A stretch of 64,000 nucleotides of DNA from an uncultured Clostridia bacterium (lineage in GTDB: Bacteria; Bacillota; Clostridia; UMGS1883). Positions within the stretch are counted from its first letter, which is position 1; each line of letters begins with the position of its first letter. Location: NCBI GenBank assembly GCA_934476455.1, contig CAKSNY010000006.1, positions 21,001 to 85,000 of the forward strand, given 5' to 3'. The notes under the pieces were generated by a model. The model had not been told where the DNA came from. It searched no databases and was given only the letters and a program-made list of their open reading frames with translations. This document shows, one piece after another, positions 33,707 through 41,715 of the stretch. Both the position numbers and the translations under genes were made by a program.

Positions 33707-33740
33707 AAAAAACGGTTGCAGCGCAAGCCACAACCGTTTT
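33707..33740 (-). terminator. Riboswitch expression platform: rho-independent terminator
   Basis: On the minus strand a 10-bp stem (33731-33740 pairing with 33709-33718) with a GC-rich inner part is followed by six T. It lies between the lysine aptamer and the transporter start. Lysine binding would favour this terminator and switch the gene off. Confidence 0.85.
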
Positions 33741-33750
33741 ATTTCATCGG

Positions 33751-33938
33751 CTGTGATAGTGCTCCACCTTACCCGAAGTAATTTTACCCCGGTTTGCGGT
33801 GACAGTACACGGTATATTTTACCGTATCCCAACCCGTGCAGCGCGGAAACGCTGTATGGGTTTCGGCGGTCAAGCCCCGCGCCGCGCAACATTTCCGTGT
33901 TATATGCGCGGCGGTCATCTTAAACCGCACCTCTATCA
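33751..33938 (-). promoter_or_regulatory. Lysine riboswitch (L box) aptamer
   Basis: Read on the minus strand, this 188-base leader has the conserved L-box blocks in order: 'GATAGAGGTGCGG' (P1/core), 'GACCGCCGAAACCC', 'GGGTTGGGA', 'TACTGTCACCGC' and 'GGTGGAGCACTATC'. The GATAG/CTATC ends pair to close P1. GC-rich hairpins between the blocks fit the five-helix junction fold. It senses free L-lysine and controls the NhaC-family gene downstream by premature termination. Confidence 0.93.
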
Positions 33939-33947
33939 AACACAAAT

Positions 33948-33976
33948 ATTATATGTTATTTGCTTGCATATGTCAA
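33948..33976 (-). promoter_or_regulatory. Consensus promoter of the lysine riboswitch transcript
   Basis: On the minus strand TTGACA (33971-33976) and TATAAT (33948-33953) have a 17-base spacer. Transcription would start a few bases before the aptamer. Confidence 0.9.
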
Positions 33977-34025
33977 TGCTTTTTTGCCGAATAATGTAAA
34001 ACAAGTGTTTTCACAATCTTTTTAT

Positions 34026-34054
34026 TTGATTTTATTGTACAAAAGCTGTATAAT
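34026..34054 (+). promoter_or_regulatory. Promoter of the AraC gene at 34088
   Basis: TTGATT (34026-34031) and TATAAT (34049-34054) with a 17-base spacer, about 34 bases before the start codon. Confidence 0.75.
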
Positions 34055-34087
34055 TAAATTAAATTTATCAAATAGGCGGTGTGTAGT

Positions 34088-34963
34088 GTGAATTATAAGC
34101 TGACGGACTTTGTAACCCCTGTAATCGTTTCACGTATAGCAAACCTGCATTATTTTGAGTTTACAAACCAATATCATACCGTAGACGATTTTCACAATTT
34201 CTGCGAGCTTCTTTATGTTGACCGCGGCGAGATTACAGTCAGCGCAGATAACTACAAGGGTGTTGTTTCGACGAATCAGGTTATTATACACCGTCCGAAT
34301 GAAACACATTCTTTAACGTGCAATAATGTTGTTGCACCAAATGTAATTATAATCGGGTTTGAATGTAACAGCCCCGAGCTTGAAACGTTTTCCCGTCTTC
34401 CGACAACTCTCTCACCGGAATTAAAGAGGATGCTTGCCGATGTTATGATGGAGGGAACAAGCGTATATATGCCGCCTTTTGATTTGCCGAATACCGTCAA
34501 AATGAAAAAGCGCAAGGAATTTCCCTTCGGCGCAGACCAAATGATTAAACTGCGCCTTGAGGCGTTTTTAATATCCCTTGTACGCTCGAGCATCGCCCTT
34601 ACTTCTTCTAAAGAAAAAGAGGTTCACGAAAAATGCCGGATAGAAGCAATTCACCGCTACATATCCGAAAATTATACGGAAAAAATACTGCTTGACAATA
34701 TTTGCTTTATTTTCGGCATAAACAAAACCGCACTTTGTCAGGATTTTAAAAATGAATACAAAACCACTGTTTTGAATTTTATAAATTCTCTGAAAGTAAG
34801 AGAAGCAAAAGCTCTTTTACGTGAAAACAAGCTTTCCGTTACCGAAATAGCCGAAAAGCTTGGTTTCAATTCAATTCATTATTTTAGCAGGCTGTTCAAG
34901 AAAACGACCGGTCATTCTCCGAAAGAATATTCCGAAAGCATCCGTTCAAAGCTTGAAATTTAA
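34088..34963 (+). CDS. AraC-family transcriptional regulator with cupin sensor
   Basis: A regulator of 291 residues. The N-terminal cupin-like domain (about 10-100, 'FCELLYVDRGEITVSADNY' and 'IIHRPNETHSL') precedes a linker and two C-terminal helix-turn-helix motifs (about 190-288, 'IHYFSRLFKKTTGHSPKEY'). Start codons are GTG: 34079 overlaps the AGGCGG site, so the GTG at 34088, eight bases after it, is preferred. It is divergent from the lysine transporter and convergent, with a five-base gap and no visible terminator, with the long glycan cluster, its more likely target. Confidence 0.9.
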   Translation: MNYKLTDFVTPVIVSRIANLHYFEFTNQYHTVDDFHNFCELLYVDRGEITVSADNYKGVVSTNQVIIHRPNETHSLTCNNVVAPNVIIIGFECNSPELETFSRLPTTLSPELKRMLADVMMEGTSVYMPPFDLPNTVKMKKRKEFPFGADQMIKLRLEAFLISLVRSSIALTSSKEKEVHEKCRIEAIHRYISENYTEKILLDNICFIFGINKTALCQDFKNEYKTTVLNFINSLKVREAKALLRENKLSVTEIAEKLGFNSIHYFSRLFKKTTGHSPKEYSESIRSKLEI

Positions 34964-34968
34964 TACAT

Positions 34969-35703
34969 TTAATTTATTGCCTTGTCCAAATATTCCAACG
35001 AAAGCTTAACCATCATGTCGCCGAGTTCTTTGTTTGCCTCGGCGGCACTTTTTGTAAACCAATGGTTAACATCGCCCAACCGTTCAAGCTTAACCGCATC
35101 AGGATAAAGCGCCATAAGTATTGAACATTCATATTTTCCCGCATGGTCATATCCGGTGGCGTTTTGCACCTCGGTACTCATTGTGGGAATAACTTTAATC
35201 CATGAAAACGGATCGTCGCCGCCACCGAGATTTTCGTAATAATTCTTATAATTTTCACTGCCCCACCAGCCGCGCCCCTGCGTTTTTTCAAGGTAACGCA
35301 TTGTTGCACGTTTAGCGGCTTTCATATATGAAAGTGTCATCGGCATAAGCGATTCCTGCTCAAACTGATGATGAATTACAACATATATATTGCGAAGCCC
35401 TGCCTCGAGCATATTTGTAAAAATCTGAAACATATACGCTTCAAAAACATCTTCTTCAATATGCACTGTTCCGCTTGTTTCATCAGCCACAGCATAGCTT
35501 GACGGGCTGTAGTATATGGTAGGCGCAATCATAATTTCTTTCTTTTCGGCAAGCTTTTTAATAAGCCCCTCCGCAACAAGCGTATCACACCCGTAAGAAC
35601 AGTGCGGTCCGTGATACTCTACAGTACCTCCGCAGATTACGGTGGGAATTCTGTTTTCTTTTACATAAGTAATCTCTCTCGGAAAACTCATATTATAATC
35701 CAT
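34969..35703 (-). CDS. Creatininase-family amidohydrolase
   Basis: A 244-residue protein of the creatininase / mycofactocin MftE / formamidase-like fold. The metal ligands are visible as E29, H31 and D40 in 'TVEYHGPHCSYGCD', a later His in 'VVIHHQFEQE' and Glu in 'DHAGKYECS'. The family cleaves cyclic or linear amides, and the natural substrate is unknown here. It is the last gene of the long cluster, next to an M24 (creatinase-fold) protein and an ASRT-like protein, and starts behind GAGGTG. Confidence 0.88.
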   Translation of the reverse strand: MDYNMSFPREITYVKENRIPTVICGGTVEYHGPHCSYGCDTLVAEGLIKKLAEKKEIMIAPTIYYSPSSYAVADETSGTVHIEEDVFEAYMFQIFTNMLEAGLRNIYVVIHHQFEQESLMPMTLSYMKAAKRATMRYLEKTQGRGWWGSENYKNYYENLGGGDDPFSWIKVIPTMSTEVQNATGYDHAGKYECSILMALYPDAVKLERLGDVNHWFTKSAAEANKELGDMMVKLSLEYLDKAIN

Positions 35704-35713
35704 TTTTTACACC

Positions 35714-36085
35714 TCAATCCGTATAAGCAAGCGTTGTGTAAAAAGCAAGGTTGGGCTGCGTATTATCAAGCCTGCCGTATTGCACAACTATCTTGCAGTT
35801 TGACGTAAGCTTCATTGCATATTGTGTTTCGAGCGGAACAATATATCCGCACATATCATCGGGATTATTTGTACGGAAACATCTTACACGCCCTGCCTTT
35901 ACATTCCACTCTATATCTTCATATGCGTCTTTATCAGTAAAGAATAACTTTACCTTTATATTTGCGTCAACATCGCTGTCATTTACAATTATAACGGATT
36001 CGTGCCCTTTTGCTTTTCCGTCACCCGCGGGCGGAAGCTCGCAATCGGGAATTATCCATGTTTTTTTACCTAATGTATCAGCCAT
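35714..36085 (-). CDS. Sensory rhodopsin transducer (ASRT)-like small protein
   Basis: A 123-residue all-beta protein matching the Anabaena sensory rhodopsin transducer family along its whole length. It shows 'KKTWIIPDCELPP' near the start, 'GHESVIIVNDSDVDANI', 'LFFTDKDAYEDIEW', and 'IVVQYGRLDNTQPNLAF' near the end. No rhodopsin gene is present. The family also occurs next to sugar-metabolism genes and has been proposed to bind small molecules, probably carbohydrates. Its ATG lies inside the end of the M24 gene (eight-base overlap), so it is translated with it. Confidence 0.85.
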   Translation of the reverse strand: MADTLGKKTWIIPDCELPPAGDGKAKGHESVIIVNDSDVDANIKVKLFFTDKDAYEDIEWNVKAGRVRCFRTNNPDDMCGYIVPLETQYAMKLTSNCKIVVQYGRLDNTQPNLAFYTTLAYTD

Positions 36086-36920
36086 CGATTTCTATAATTC
36101 CTTTCTTAAGATAATCTGTCATAGATTCGCAGCCGTCCTTTGTTACAGCTATACCTTTTTCCCAACGGCAGCCGAATGTGGGACCTGATATGAACGTATC
36201 AACCTGGAACGTCATATTTTCCTCAAGCGGATAATCGCTTATTGTTTCCATCCAGGGCGCCTCAACCTCAATCATACCGGTTCCGTGGCAGGGACCGTAT
36301 ACAAAGTTTTCTTTCATTCCGTTTTCTTCATAAAGCTTGTAAAAGTCTTTTGCTATATCGCTTGCCATTACGCCTGCCTTTATTCTGTCAACCGTCCAAT
36401 CGTGTGCTTTAAGGCAGAAATCAACAATTCTTCTTCTTTCGCCCTCAAGCTTACCCATTATTACGGGCAAACCGATAGCCGGAGAATAGCCGTCTATCTT
36501 TGCTGAAAGATTAAGCTGTACAATATCTCCCTTTTCTATTTTACGATAGCTTGAACGGCTTATGGCGTGACGTGTTGAAGCCTCGGAAAATACGTACATG
36601 GGAAGTCCTTCGTACTCTGCCCCGTTTTCATAGATTACCTTCTGCGCAACGCCAACCATTTCAAGTTCTGTTACTCCCGGGCGAAGTGCCTTTATTACCT
36701 CGTCTGTCGCAAACTCAATTATTCTGAAACCCTCGCGTATGCAGGCAAGTTCGTTTGTGCTCTTTATCTTTCTCAGATTTACCATAATATCGTTGCATTT
36801 TACAATTTCTGCCTTCGGGAAAGAATTTTTAAGCCCCTCAAAAATAGGAAGCGTACATTCAACATAGCTGTCGAGACCTATTTTTATATTTTCACCGGTC
36901 ACGCCAATTGATTTAAACAC
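36078..36920 (-). CDS. M24 creatinase-like protein, N-terminally short
   Basis: A 280-residue protein holding the whole M24 domain but only the end of the creatinase N-terminal domain. The related protein at 25701-26888 has about 115 more residues. The start is a GTG at 36918-36920 with no clear ribosome site, and an in-frame stop lies 15 bases upstream, so the 5' part seems deleted. As in the other copy, the metal Asp residues are absent ('NLSAKIDGYSPAIGLP'), the His in 'GPCHGTG' remains, and the last Glu block reads 'CRWEKG'. It overlaps the ASRT-like gene by eight bases. It may be a functional single-domain protein or a decaying gene. Confidence 0.75.
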   Translation of the reverse strand: MFKSIGVTGENIKIGLDSYVECTLPIFEGLKNSFPKAEIVKCNDIMVNLRKIKSTNELACIREGFRIIEFATDEVIKALRPGVTELEMVGVAQKVIYENGAEYEGLPMYVFSEASTRHAISRSSYRKIEKGDIVQLNLSAKIDGYSPAIGLPVIMGKLEGERRRIVDFCLKAHDWTVDRIKAGVMASDIAKDFYKLYEENGMKENFVYGPCHGTGMIEVEAPWMETISDYPLEENMTFQVDTFISGPTFGCRWEKGIAVTKDGCESMTDYLKKGIIEIDG

Positions 36921-36961
36921 GTCCGAAGAGGTTCAATTCTCGGTGCTTAATTATATTTATT

Positions 36962-37681
36962 CTATTTTGTAACCATTGAGGCAATCTTATATGCTAAATT
37001 CTTCTCGTTATCTGATAAAGGTTCATCAAATATTTCAATATGTCTAAAATTTTCAATGTGACCGTAAAGTGTGAAAAACCAGACCAATCCGAGCATATAC
37101 CGTCCAAATCCCAAGCTTGCATGCGCGTGATCACGATACGCAATGTTTTTATTATGTCTATACGCTTCAAGCATTGCATTACCGCTCGGTATTGTTCCGT
37201 CGGCTTTTACAGCATTACAAGCTTGCTTATATGCCTTATCAATATCCGCAAACATTTCCTCGGTCAGTTTATATCCCACATTTAAAATTCCATCTTTATT
37301 ATCGGGATATGCCCACGTTTTATGTATAAGTATTTTGGAATCCGGGCATTGCATTTTTACATAATTACAAATATCGGTCAGATACGGCATATATTTGTCA
37401 TAGCAAAAGCTTTCATGGCTTGCCTGCTGCAAGGTTATATAATCCCAACTGTTACTTTTTAAAGCATTTTCCGTTGAAATATAAATTCCGGTATCACAGC
37501 CGTTAAATTCGAATCGATAACTTGCTGAATGATCCAAAATATTACTATAATGACGTTTCAGACTACATCCGCCTATATACAGGTTTGCGCAGCTTAAATC
37601 TTTATTATTGGCTCTGGCAATATAGTGCAGATATCTTTGCGCATCTTGCGAAAAACTGTTACCTATGGACAATATTTTCAT
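36962..37681 (-). CDS. DUF4886 SGNH-hydrolase-like protein
   Basis: A 239-residue soluble protein of the DUF4886 branch of SGNH hydrolases. The nucleophile Ser is in 'ILSIGNSFSQDAQRYL' at the N terminus, 'LYIGGCSLKRHYSN' supplies block II, 'ITLQQASHES' block III and 'YRDHAHASLGFGRYMLGL' the C-terminal His. Substrates of the branch are unknown; an acyl-sugar esterase role is plausible in this cluster. It lies between the GH88 enzyme and the short M24 gene. Confidence 0.87.
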   Translation of the reverse strand: MKILSIGNSFSQDAQRYLHYIARANNKDLSCANLYIGGCSLKRHYSNILDHSASYRFEFNGCDTGIYISTENALKSNSWDYITLQQASHESFCYDKYMPYLTDICNYVKMQCPDSKILIHKTWAYPDNKDGILNVGYKLTEEMFADIDKAYKQACNAVKADGTIPSGNAMLEAYRHNKNIAYRDHAHASLGFGRYMLGLVWFFTLYGHIENFRHIEIFDEPLSDNEKNLAYKIASMVTK

Positions 37682-37711
37682 TATCTGTACCCCTCTTTAG
37701 AAAATAGTTTT

Positions 37712-38908
37712 TTACCAATACATACTCCAATGCGGATTTATGGCACGCATAAGCACCTCAAGGTAGAAATAGTCCCCAAATATCGTGGACTCATCTATCC
37801 CCTTTCCTTGTGGAAGCGCATGCATAACATGCTTTAAAATTCCGTCGCACAACGGATCGGTAACATTTCCGCACTTGTCGATATGTGCATTAAGAATTTT
37901 TGAGAAAGCATTTTTGAAAATTTGTTTCTGTGGTATATCGCCGGATAGATGTTTTGCCATTTCGTCAAATCCGCAAACGGCGATAACCCCAGCAGAGCTG
38001 TCGCGCGGCTGTGTACTTCCTTCCTCAAAGATTAGATCCCAATATGCAATATAATCCTTTGGCAATTTATTAAGAAAATAATATGATATGTCTCGCTGTG
38101 CGTCAGGAAGTATTTCATCGGCTGTATATGCGTATGCAATGGCAAGTCCATATATTCCCCATGCCTGTCCGCGCGCCCAGCACGAATCATCCGAAAAGCC
38201 CTGCCATGTAACCCCTTTTACAGGCTCATCGGTTTTTGGATCAAACTGATAATGATGAAATGTGGAGGCGTCTGCGCGTACAAGATATTTTAATGTGGTT
38301 TTATACTGTGCCTTTGCCGCATCAAGGTATATTTCATCGCCGGTTTCACGGTGCGCCCAAAGGAATAAAGATATATTCATAAGTGTGTCCATCATCGTTC
38401 TGTAATTTTCGTAAACTTTCGGGTTGTGTCCGTTTGAGCGTATAATGAATCCGCCGCGCTTTGAAAAGCTAAATTCATACAGATGTTTTGCTGCCTGCAA
38501 TGCAAGGGTGCGGGCTGTTTCATCGCCCATCACCTTGTATGCGGCAACACAGGACGGTACATAAACAAAACCCACATCATGGTCTGAAATTCCTATGTTT
38601 TTTTCAAAACGCTCTTTAAAACTTTTTAGGTGAACCTGTGCTGCGTCGCAAAACTTTTTATTTCCCGTGAGTTCATAGGCGAGCCAGTAAAGTCCCGTGT
38701 GCATACCATTTATCCAGTCGCTGTTCGGCTTTATTTCGTAAACATAATTTTTCGTAGCCGACGATGTAAAATTGTATGTAAATCTTTCTAGATTTGCCTC
38801 TAATTTATCCGTTGCTGCCTGTGCCGCTTTCAAAAGCTTTTCTCCGGAAATTGGCTCTTCTTTTTTAAAGCGCTCCTCTCTTTCAAGCGTTATTTTCCCG
38901 CTTATCAT
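37712..38908 (-). CDS. GH88 unsaturated glucuronyl hydrolase
   Basis: A 398-residue cytoplasmic (alpha/alpha)6-barrel enzyme. The two catalytic-site Asp residues of this family are visible as D111 in 'SDHDVGF' and D174 in 'TMMDTLMN', with 'DDSCWARGQAWGIYGLA' as the third block. It hydrates and removes the 4,5-unsaturated uronic acid produced by polysaccharide lyases from glycosaminoglycan-like oligosaccharides. With the heparinase-type lyase in the same cluster it gives a coherent path from lyase product to monosaccharides. Confidence 0.93.
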   Translation of the reverse strand: MISGKITLEREERFKKEEPISGEKLLKAAQAATDKLEANLERFTYNFTSSATKNYVYEIKPNSDWINGMHTGLYWLAYELTGNKKFCDAAQVHLKSFKERFEKNIGISDHDVGFVYVPSCVAAYKVMGDETARTLALQAAKHLYEFSFSKRGGFIIRSNGHNPKVYENYRTMMDTLMNISLFLWAHRETGDEIYLDAAKAQYKTTLKYLVRADASTFHHYQFDPKTDEPVKGVTWQGFSDDSCWARGQAWGIYGLAIAYAYTADEILPDAQRDISYYFLNKLPKDYIAYWDLIFEEGSTQPRDSSAGVIAVCGFDEMAKHLSGDIPQKQIFKNAFSKILNAHIDKCGNVTDPLCDGILKHVMHALPQGKGIDESTIFGDYFYLEVLMRAINPHWSMYW

Positions 38909-38930
38909 AATATCTCTCCCAACCGATGCT

Positions 38931-40877
38931 TTATTTAATCTCTATATTTTTTACGCTGACAAAGTCTTCATATCCCGGTTTTGGAAAATACTCGCACTTT
39001 TCCGCATCTCCGGAAATCGGAATAACCGTTTTATACCAAAGTCCGTCTTCTTCTTGTGAAATATCACACACCGATGCCGTTCTGGGAATATCCGGGTCTA
39101 TATAATAGTCCCAATTCAGCTTGTTAGCGCAGCGGTGAATGCTTGCTTTATTTGACGATATATTTATTGTAAAAACTACAGGAAAATTCTCTGTTCTTTT
39201 GTCTTTGTAAGTAATTTTGTAATGCCCGAGCGTCAAAAATTCTTTATCTATTTTTGCCATTTTACCGTAATATTTTTTACCCTCATCCCAATTTTTCACC
39301 ACGCTGTGTTTAACCTCTATATGCGGTTTTGCAAGCACATCTTTATTTTTATAATTATATAAAGCTCCGAACACGTCAAAAACATTTCGTTCATGATCAA
39401 GCTCATCTCTGTCGTGATTATAACAGATTATGCTGCCGTACCCGAGTTCAAACAAAACGCCCCATTCCTGTATGTTCAGTTCTTCCGTTTCGGCCCAACT
39501 TGAAACGCTTATTCCCTTTGCCCCATATTTAAACCGCTGCTTGTAATTATTCATTGTAGAGGCAAGCGCATTACCTATAATCATATCTTTGCCTTCACGG
39601 TAAAACACATTGTCTGCTATATCGGGATCGCAGGCATAATACCAGTTGCAATACATAATATCAGCCGGAAGCCGCTTGCTGCATCCTCCCATTTCCAAAA
39701 TCTTTTGATGAAACCCCTCTTTTTTGACCCAATCAGGAGCGTTATACCAGTATCTGTCGTACAAGGGGTAATCCACACCCATAATATTTAAGGTTTTTGG
39801 TTCGGATTTTGTTGGTATCGAATACACATCCTTATACGCTGCTCCGTGACACTCTCCCTCTTTATCTGTAATACGGTGCATTTTATCTGACCACATATAT
39901 GTTTTTATGCCTTTTGATTTCAGATAATTATAACTTTGCATAACGTTATCCGTGTATAAATCCACAGGGCTTTTCCCCTTACACTTTTCACACACACACA
40001 TTACCCACCATTCATCGTGCCCTATATGTAAAGACTTACACCCGAGTACATCAATGACTTCGTCATAAAGTTCAAATACAATTTCATTTAATTTTGGATT
40101 TGACGGACACGCTGTAGATGCATATGGCTCATCCAAACACTCCCGAAGTTCCGGGTGCGACACACATAGATACTCACTGTGCGAAAGCGACGGAACCTCC
40201 GGTATAATTTCTACAAATCTTTCCCTGCAATAATCCGCTATCTCCTTTATTTCCCGCTGTGAATATACATCTCCTCCTGCATTATAGGTGTGTACGGAAT
40301 TTTTAGTGCGGTAATACCCTCTTTTTACAAGGTTGTACTTTTCTATATCTTCATTTACAGAGGCGCAATATTTGAGCCATCCTTCGTTAATTTCAGGATG
40401 ATTTTTAAATTCCATTGCACCACCGATTTCAAGTAAAATGCTGTTGTAGCCGAGATGAACCAGCATATCTATTAAATTAAAAAAATATTCTTTTTTATCC
40501 TTTGGCGGTAGGAACATCCTTAACGAGCGATGCGGTACACACGGATAGCTCCACCAAATACCCTTTTGAATTTTACCGCCTATATATTTGTCTTTTATTG
40601 CACACGCCGCAAAAAGCTTTGCCCTGTCGCTGTCGGCATATACGAAAACCTTATCGGAAACTTCCACAATATATCCCTCTGCGTTTTCAACATAGCTTTT
40701 TTTCAGCTTGTCTGTTACAAGCTTTCTTGCATGTTCATCGATAGGCTTAAATAAAACAACCGTCTCTCCGCCTTTAAGCGTATGTATTATTTTTTTTGTT
40801 ATTCCTTGTGCACCGCGGCTCTCGCCCGAAAGGGAAACGCAGCCATCCTCTGTAATTTCATAACTGTCCGTCAGCAT
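38931..40877 (-). CDS. GH20-like glycoside hydrolase
   Basis: A 648-residue protein without a signal peptide. A GH20b-like N-terminal domain (about 1-112) precedes a (beta/alpha)8 barrel (about 115-500) with the catalytic pair D288-E289 in 'HIGHDEWW', and a C-terminal beta domain (about 540-648). Cysteines in 'MCVCEKCKGKS' right after the active-site strand are the C-x-C-x-x-C pattern seen in a GH20-like subgroup, not in classical hexosaminidases. Release of an N-acetylhexosamine is likely, but the subgroup's substrate is uncertain. It lies between the GH88 and GNAT_C genes. Confidence 0.82.
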   Translation of the reverse strand: MLTDSYEITEDGCVSLSGESRGAQGITKKIIHTLKGGETVVLFKPIDEHARKLVTDKLKKSYVENAEGYIVEVSDKVFVYADSDRAKLFAACAIKDKYIGGKIQKGIWWSYPCVPHRSLRMFLPPKDKKEYFFNLIDMLVHLGYNSILLEIGGAMEFKNHPEINEGWLKYCASVNEDIEKYNLVKRGYYRTKNSVHTYNAGGDVYSQREIKEIADYCRERFVEIIPEVPSLSHSEYLCVSHPELRECLDEPYASTACPSNPKLNEIVFELYDEVIDVLGCKSLHIGHDEWWVMCVCEKCKGKSPVDLYTDNVMQSYNYLKSKGIKTYMWSDKMHRITDKEGECHGAAYKDVYSIPTKSEPKTLNIMGVDYPLYDRYWYNAPDWVKKEGFHQKILEMGGCSKRLPADIMYCNWYYACDPDIADNVFYREGKDMIIGNALASTMNNYKQRFKYGAKGISVSSWAETEELNIQEWGVLFELGYGSIICYNHDRDELDHERNVFDVFGALYNYKNKDVLAKPHIEVKHSVVKNWDEGKKYYGKMAKIDKEFLTLGHYKITYKDKRTENFPVVFTINISSNKASIHRCANKLNWDYYIDPDIPRTASVCDISQEEDGLWYKTVIPISGDAEKCEYFPKPGYEDFVSVKNIEIK

Positions 40878-40888
40878 TTTGACTCTCC

Positions 40889-41701
40889 TTAATTAAAATC
40901 ATTTTTGTTTATCACGCCGTAATTGGCGTAAAAATCTCCACCGCTTTGAGCCTTCTTTCTTATATGTTCCTCAAATGCAGAGGCACACACTGCCGCAGCT
41001 ATATTTTCGCGTGTCGTGTTATTTTTAAAAACAAATCTGAGTACGTCATCCGACCGCACCCTTTTGACAACTTCAAACATATTTTGAAAATTTAATATAT
41101 TGCTTTCCGGCTTCAAAATCTCTTTTAAATTTTCATCTAAAAGCCAGCTGTGTGTCATATAATAGTTATAACCGAATTCCGGGAAATATTTTTTAAAAAA
41201 AACATTTGCCTTTTTGAACGATGCTGTACAGTCTTCTCTTTTTAGCGGTTTTCCTGCGGGAATATGCACATCTATAATGTTATCGTTTTTTTTAATTTGT
41301 CTCGATAAAACATCAAACTTTGCCCGTGAGAAGCAATATTGAAGTCTGCCCAGCCTAAAAAGTTTCATTTTCATATGATCACTGAGCCACGAAATTTCAC
41401 CCAAATACAGTTCTCCCTTAAGTTCACTCCAAACATTTGTCCATCTTACAATATCCGAAAGCGTGTCTAAAAGTATCTTTTTCGAAATACCCTTGCTCTC
41501 ATAGCGCTTTTTAAGTTCTTCGCAAAAGTAAAGGTAATACAAAAGATTTTTCTTTCCGTCCGTTTCTTTTAAATCATAATTTTCAATTGAAATATCTCCC
41601 CGAATATCTGAGTTTTCCAAAGCCGAGTAAAATTCCCTGTCATATTTTTTCGGAAAGTTAAGTTCGTTGTACCAGAATTTAATTATTGTTTTGTTATTCA
41701 T
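40889..41701 (-). CDS. GNAT_C-type acyltransferase-domain protein
   Basis: A 270-residue cytoplasmic protein. The C-terminal domain matches the GNAT_C group: 'LFRLGRLQYCFSRAKFD', 'DVHIPAGKPLKREDC', 'FKKYFPEFGYNYYMTHSWLL' and 'LKPESNILNFQNMFEV'. The N-terminal GNAT-like part is short. Such proteins occur in carbohydrate and cell-surface clusters, and their acyl substrates are unknown. The ATG at 41701 is used because GAGG lies eight bases upstream; the longer frame overlaps the deacetylase gene. A homologue is cut by the right window edge. Confidence 0.8.
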   Translation of the reverse strand: MNNKTIIKFWYNELNFPKKYDREFYSALENSDIRGDISIENYDLKETDGKKNLLYYLYFCEELKKRYESKGISKKILLDTLSDIVRWTNVWSELKGELYLGEISWLSDHMKMKLFRLGRLQYCFSRAKFDVLSRQIKKNDNIIDVHIPAGKPLKREDCTASFKKANVFFKKYFPEFGYNYYMTHSWLLDENLKEILKPESNILNFQNMFEVVKRVRSDDVLRFVFKNNTTRENIAAAVCASAFEEHIRKKAQSGGDFYANYGVINKNDFN

Positions 41702-41715
41702 AAAGCATTCCTCTT

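Noticed and set aside
31803..33976. Reading the 31855-33678 gene as a plain Na+/H+ antiporter
   Set aside because: The lysine riboswitch and its terminator directly upstream make lysine the more likely substrate.
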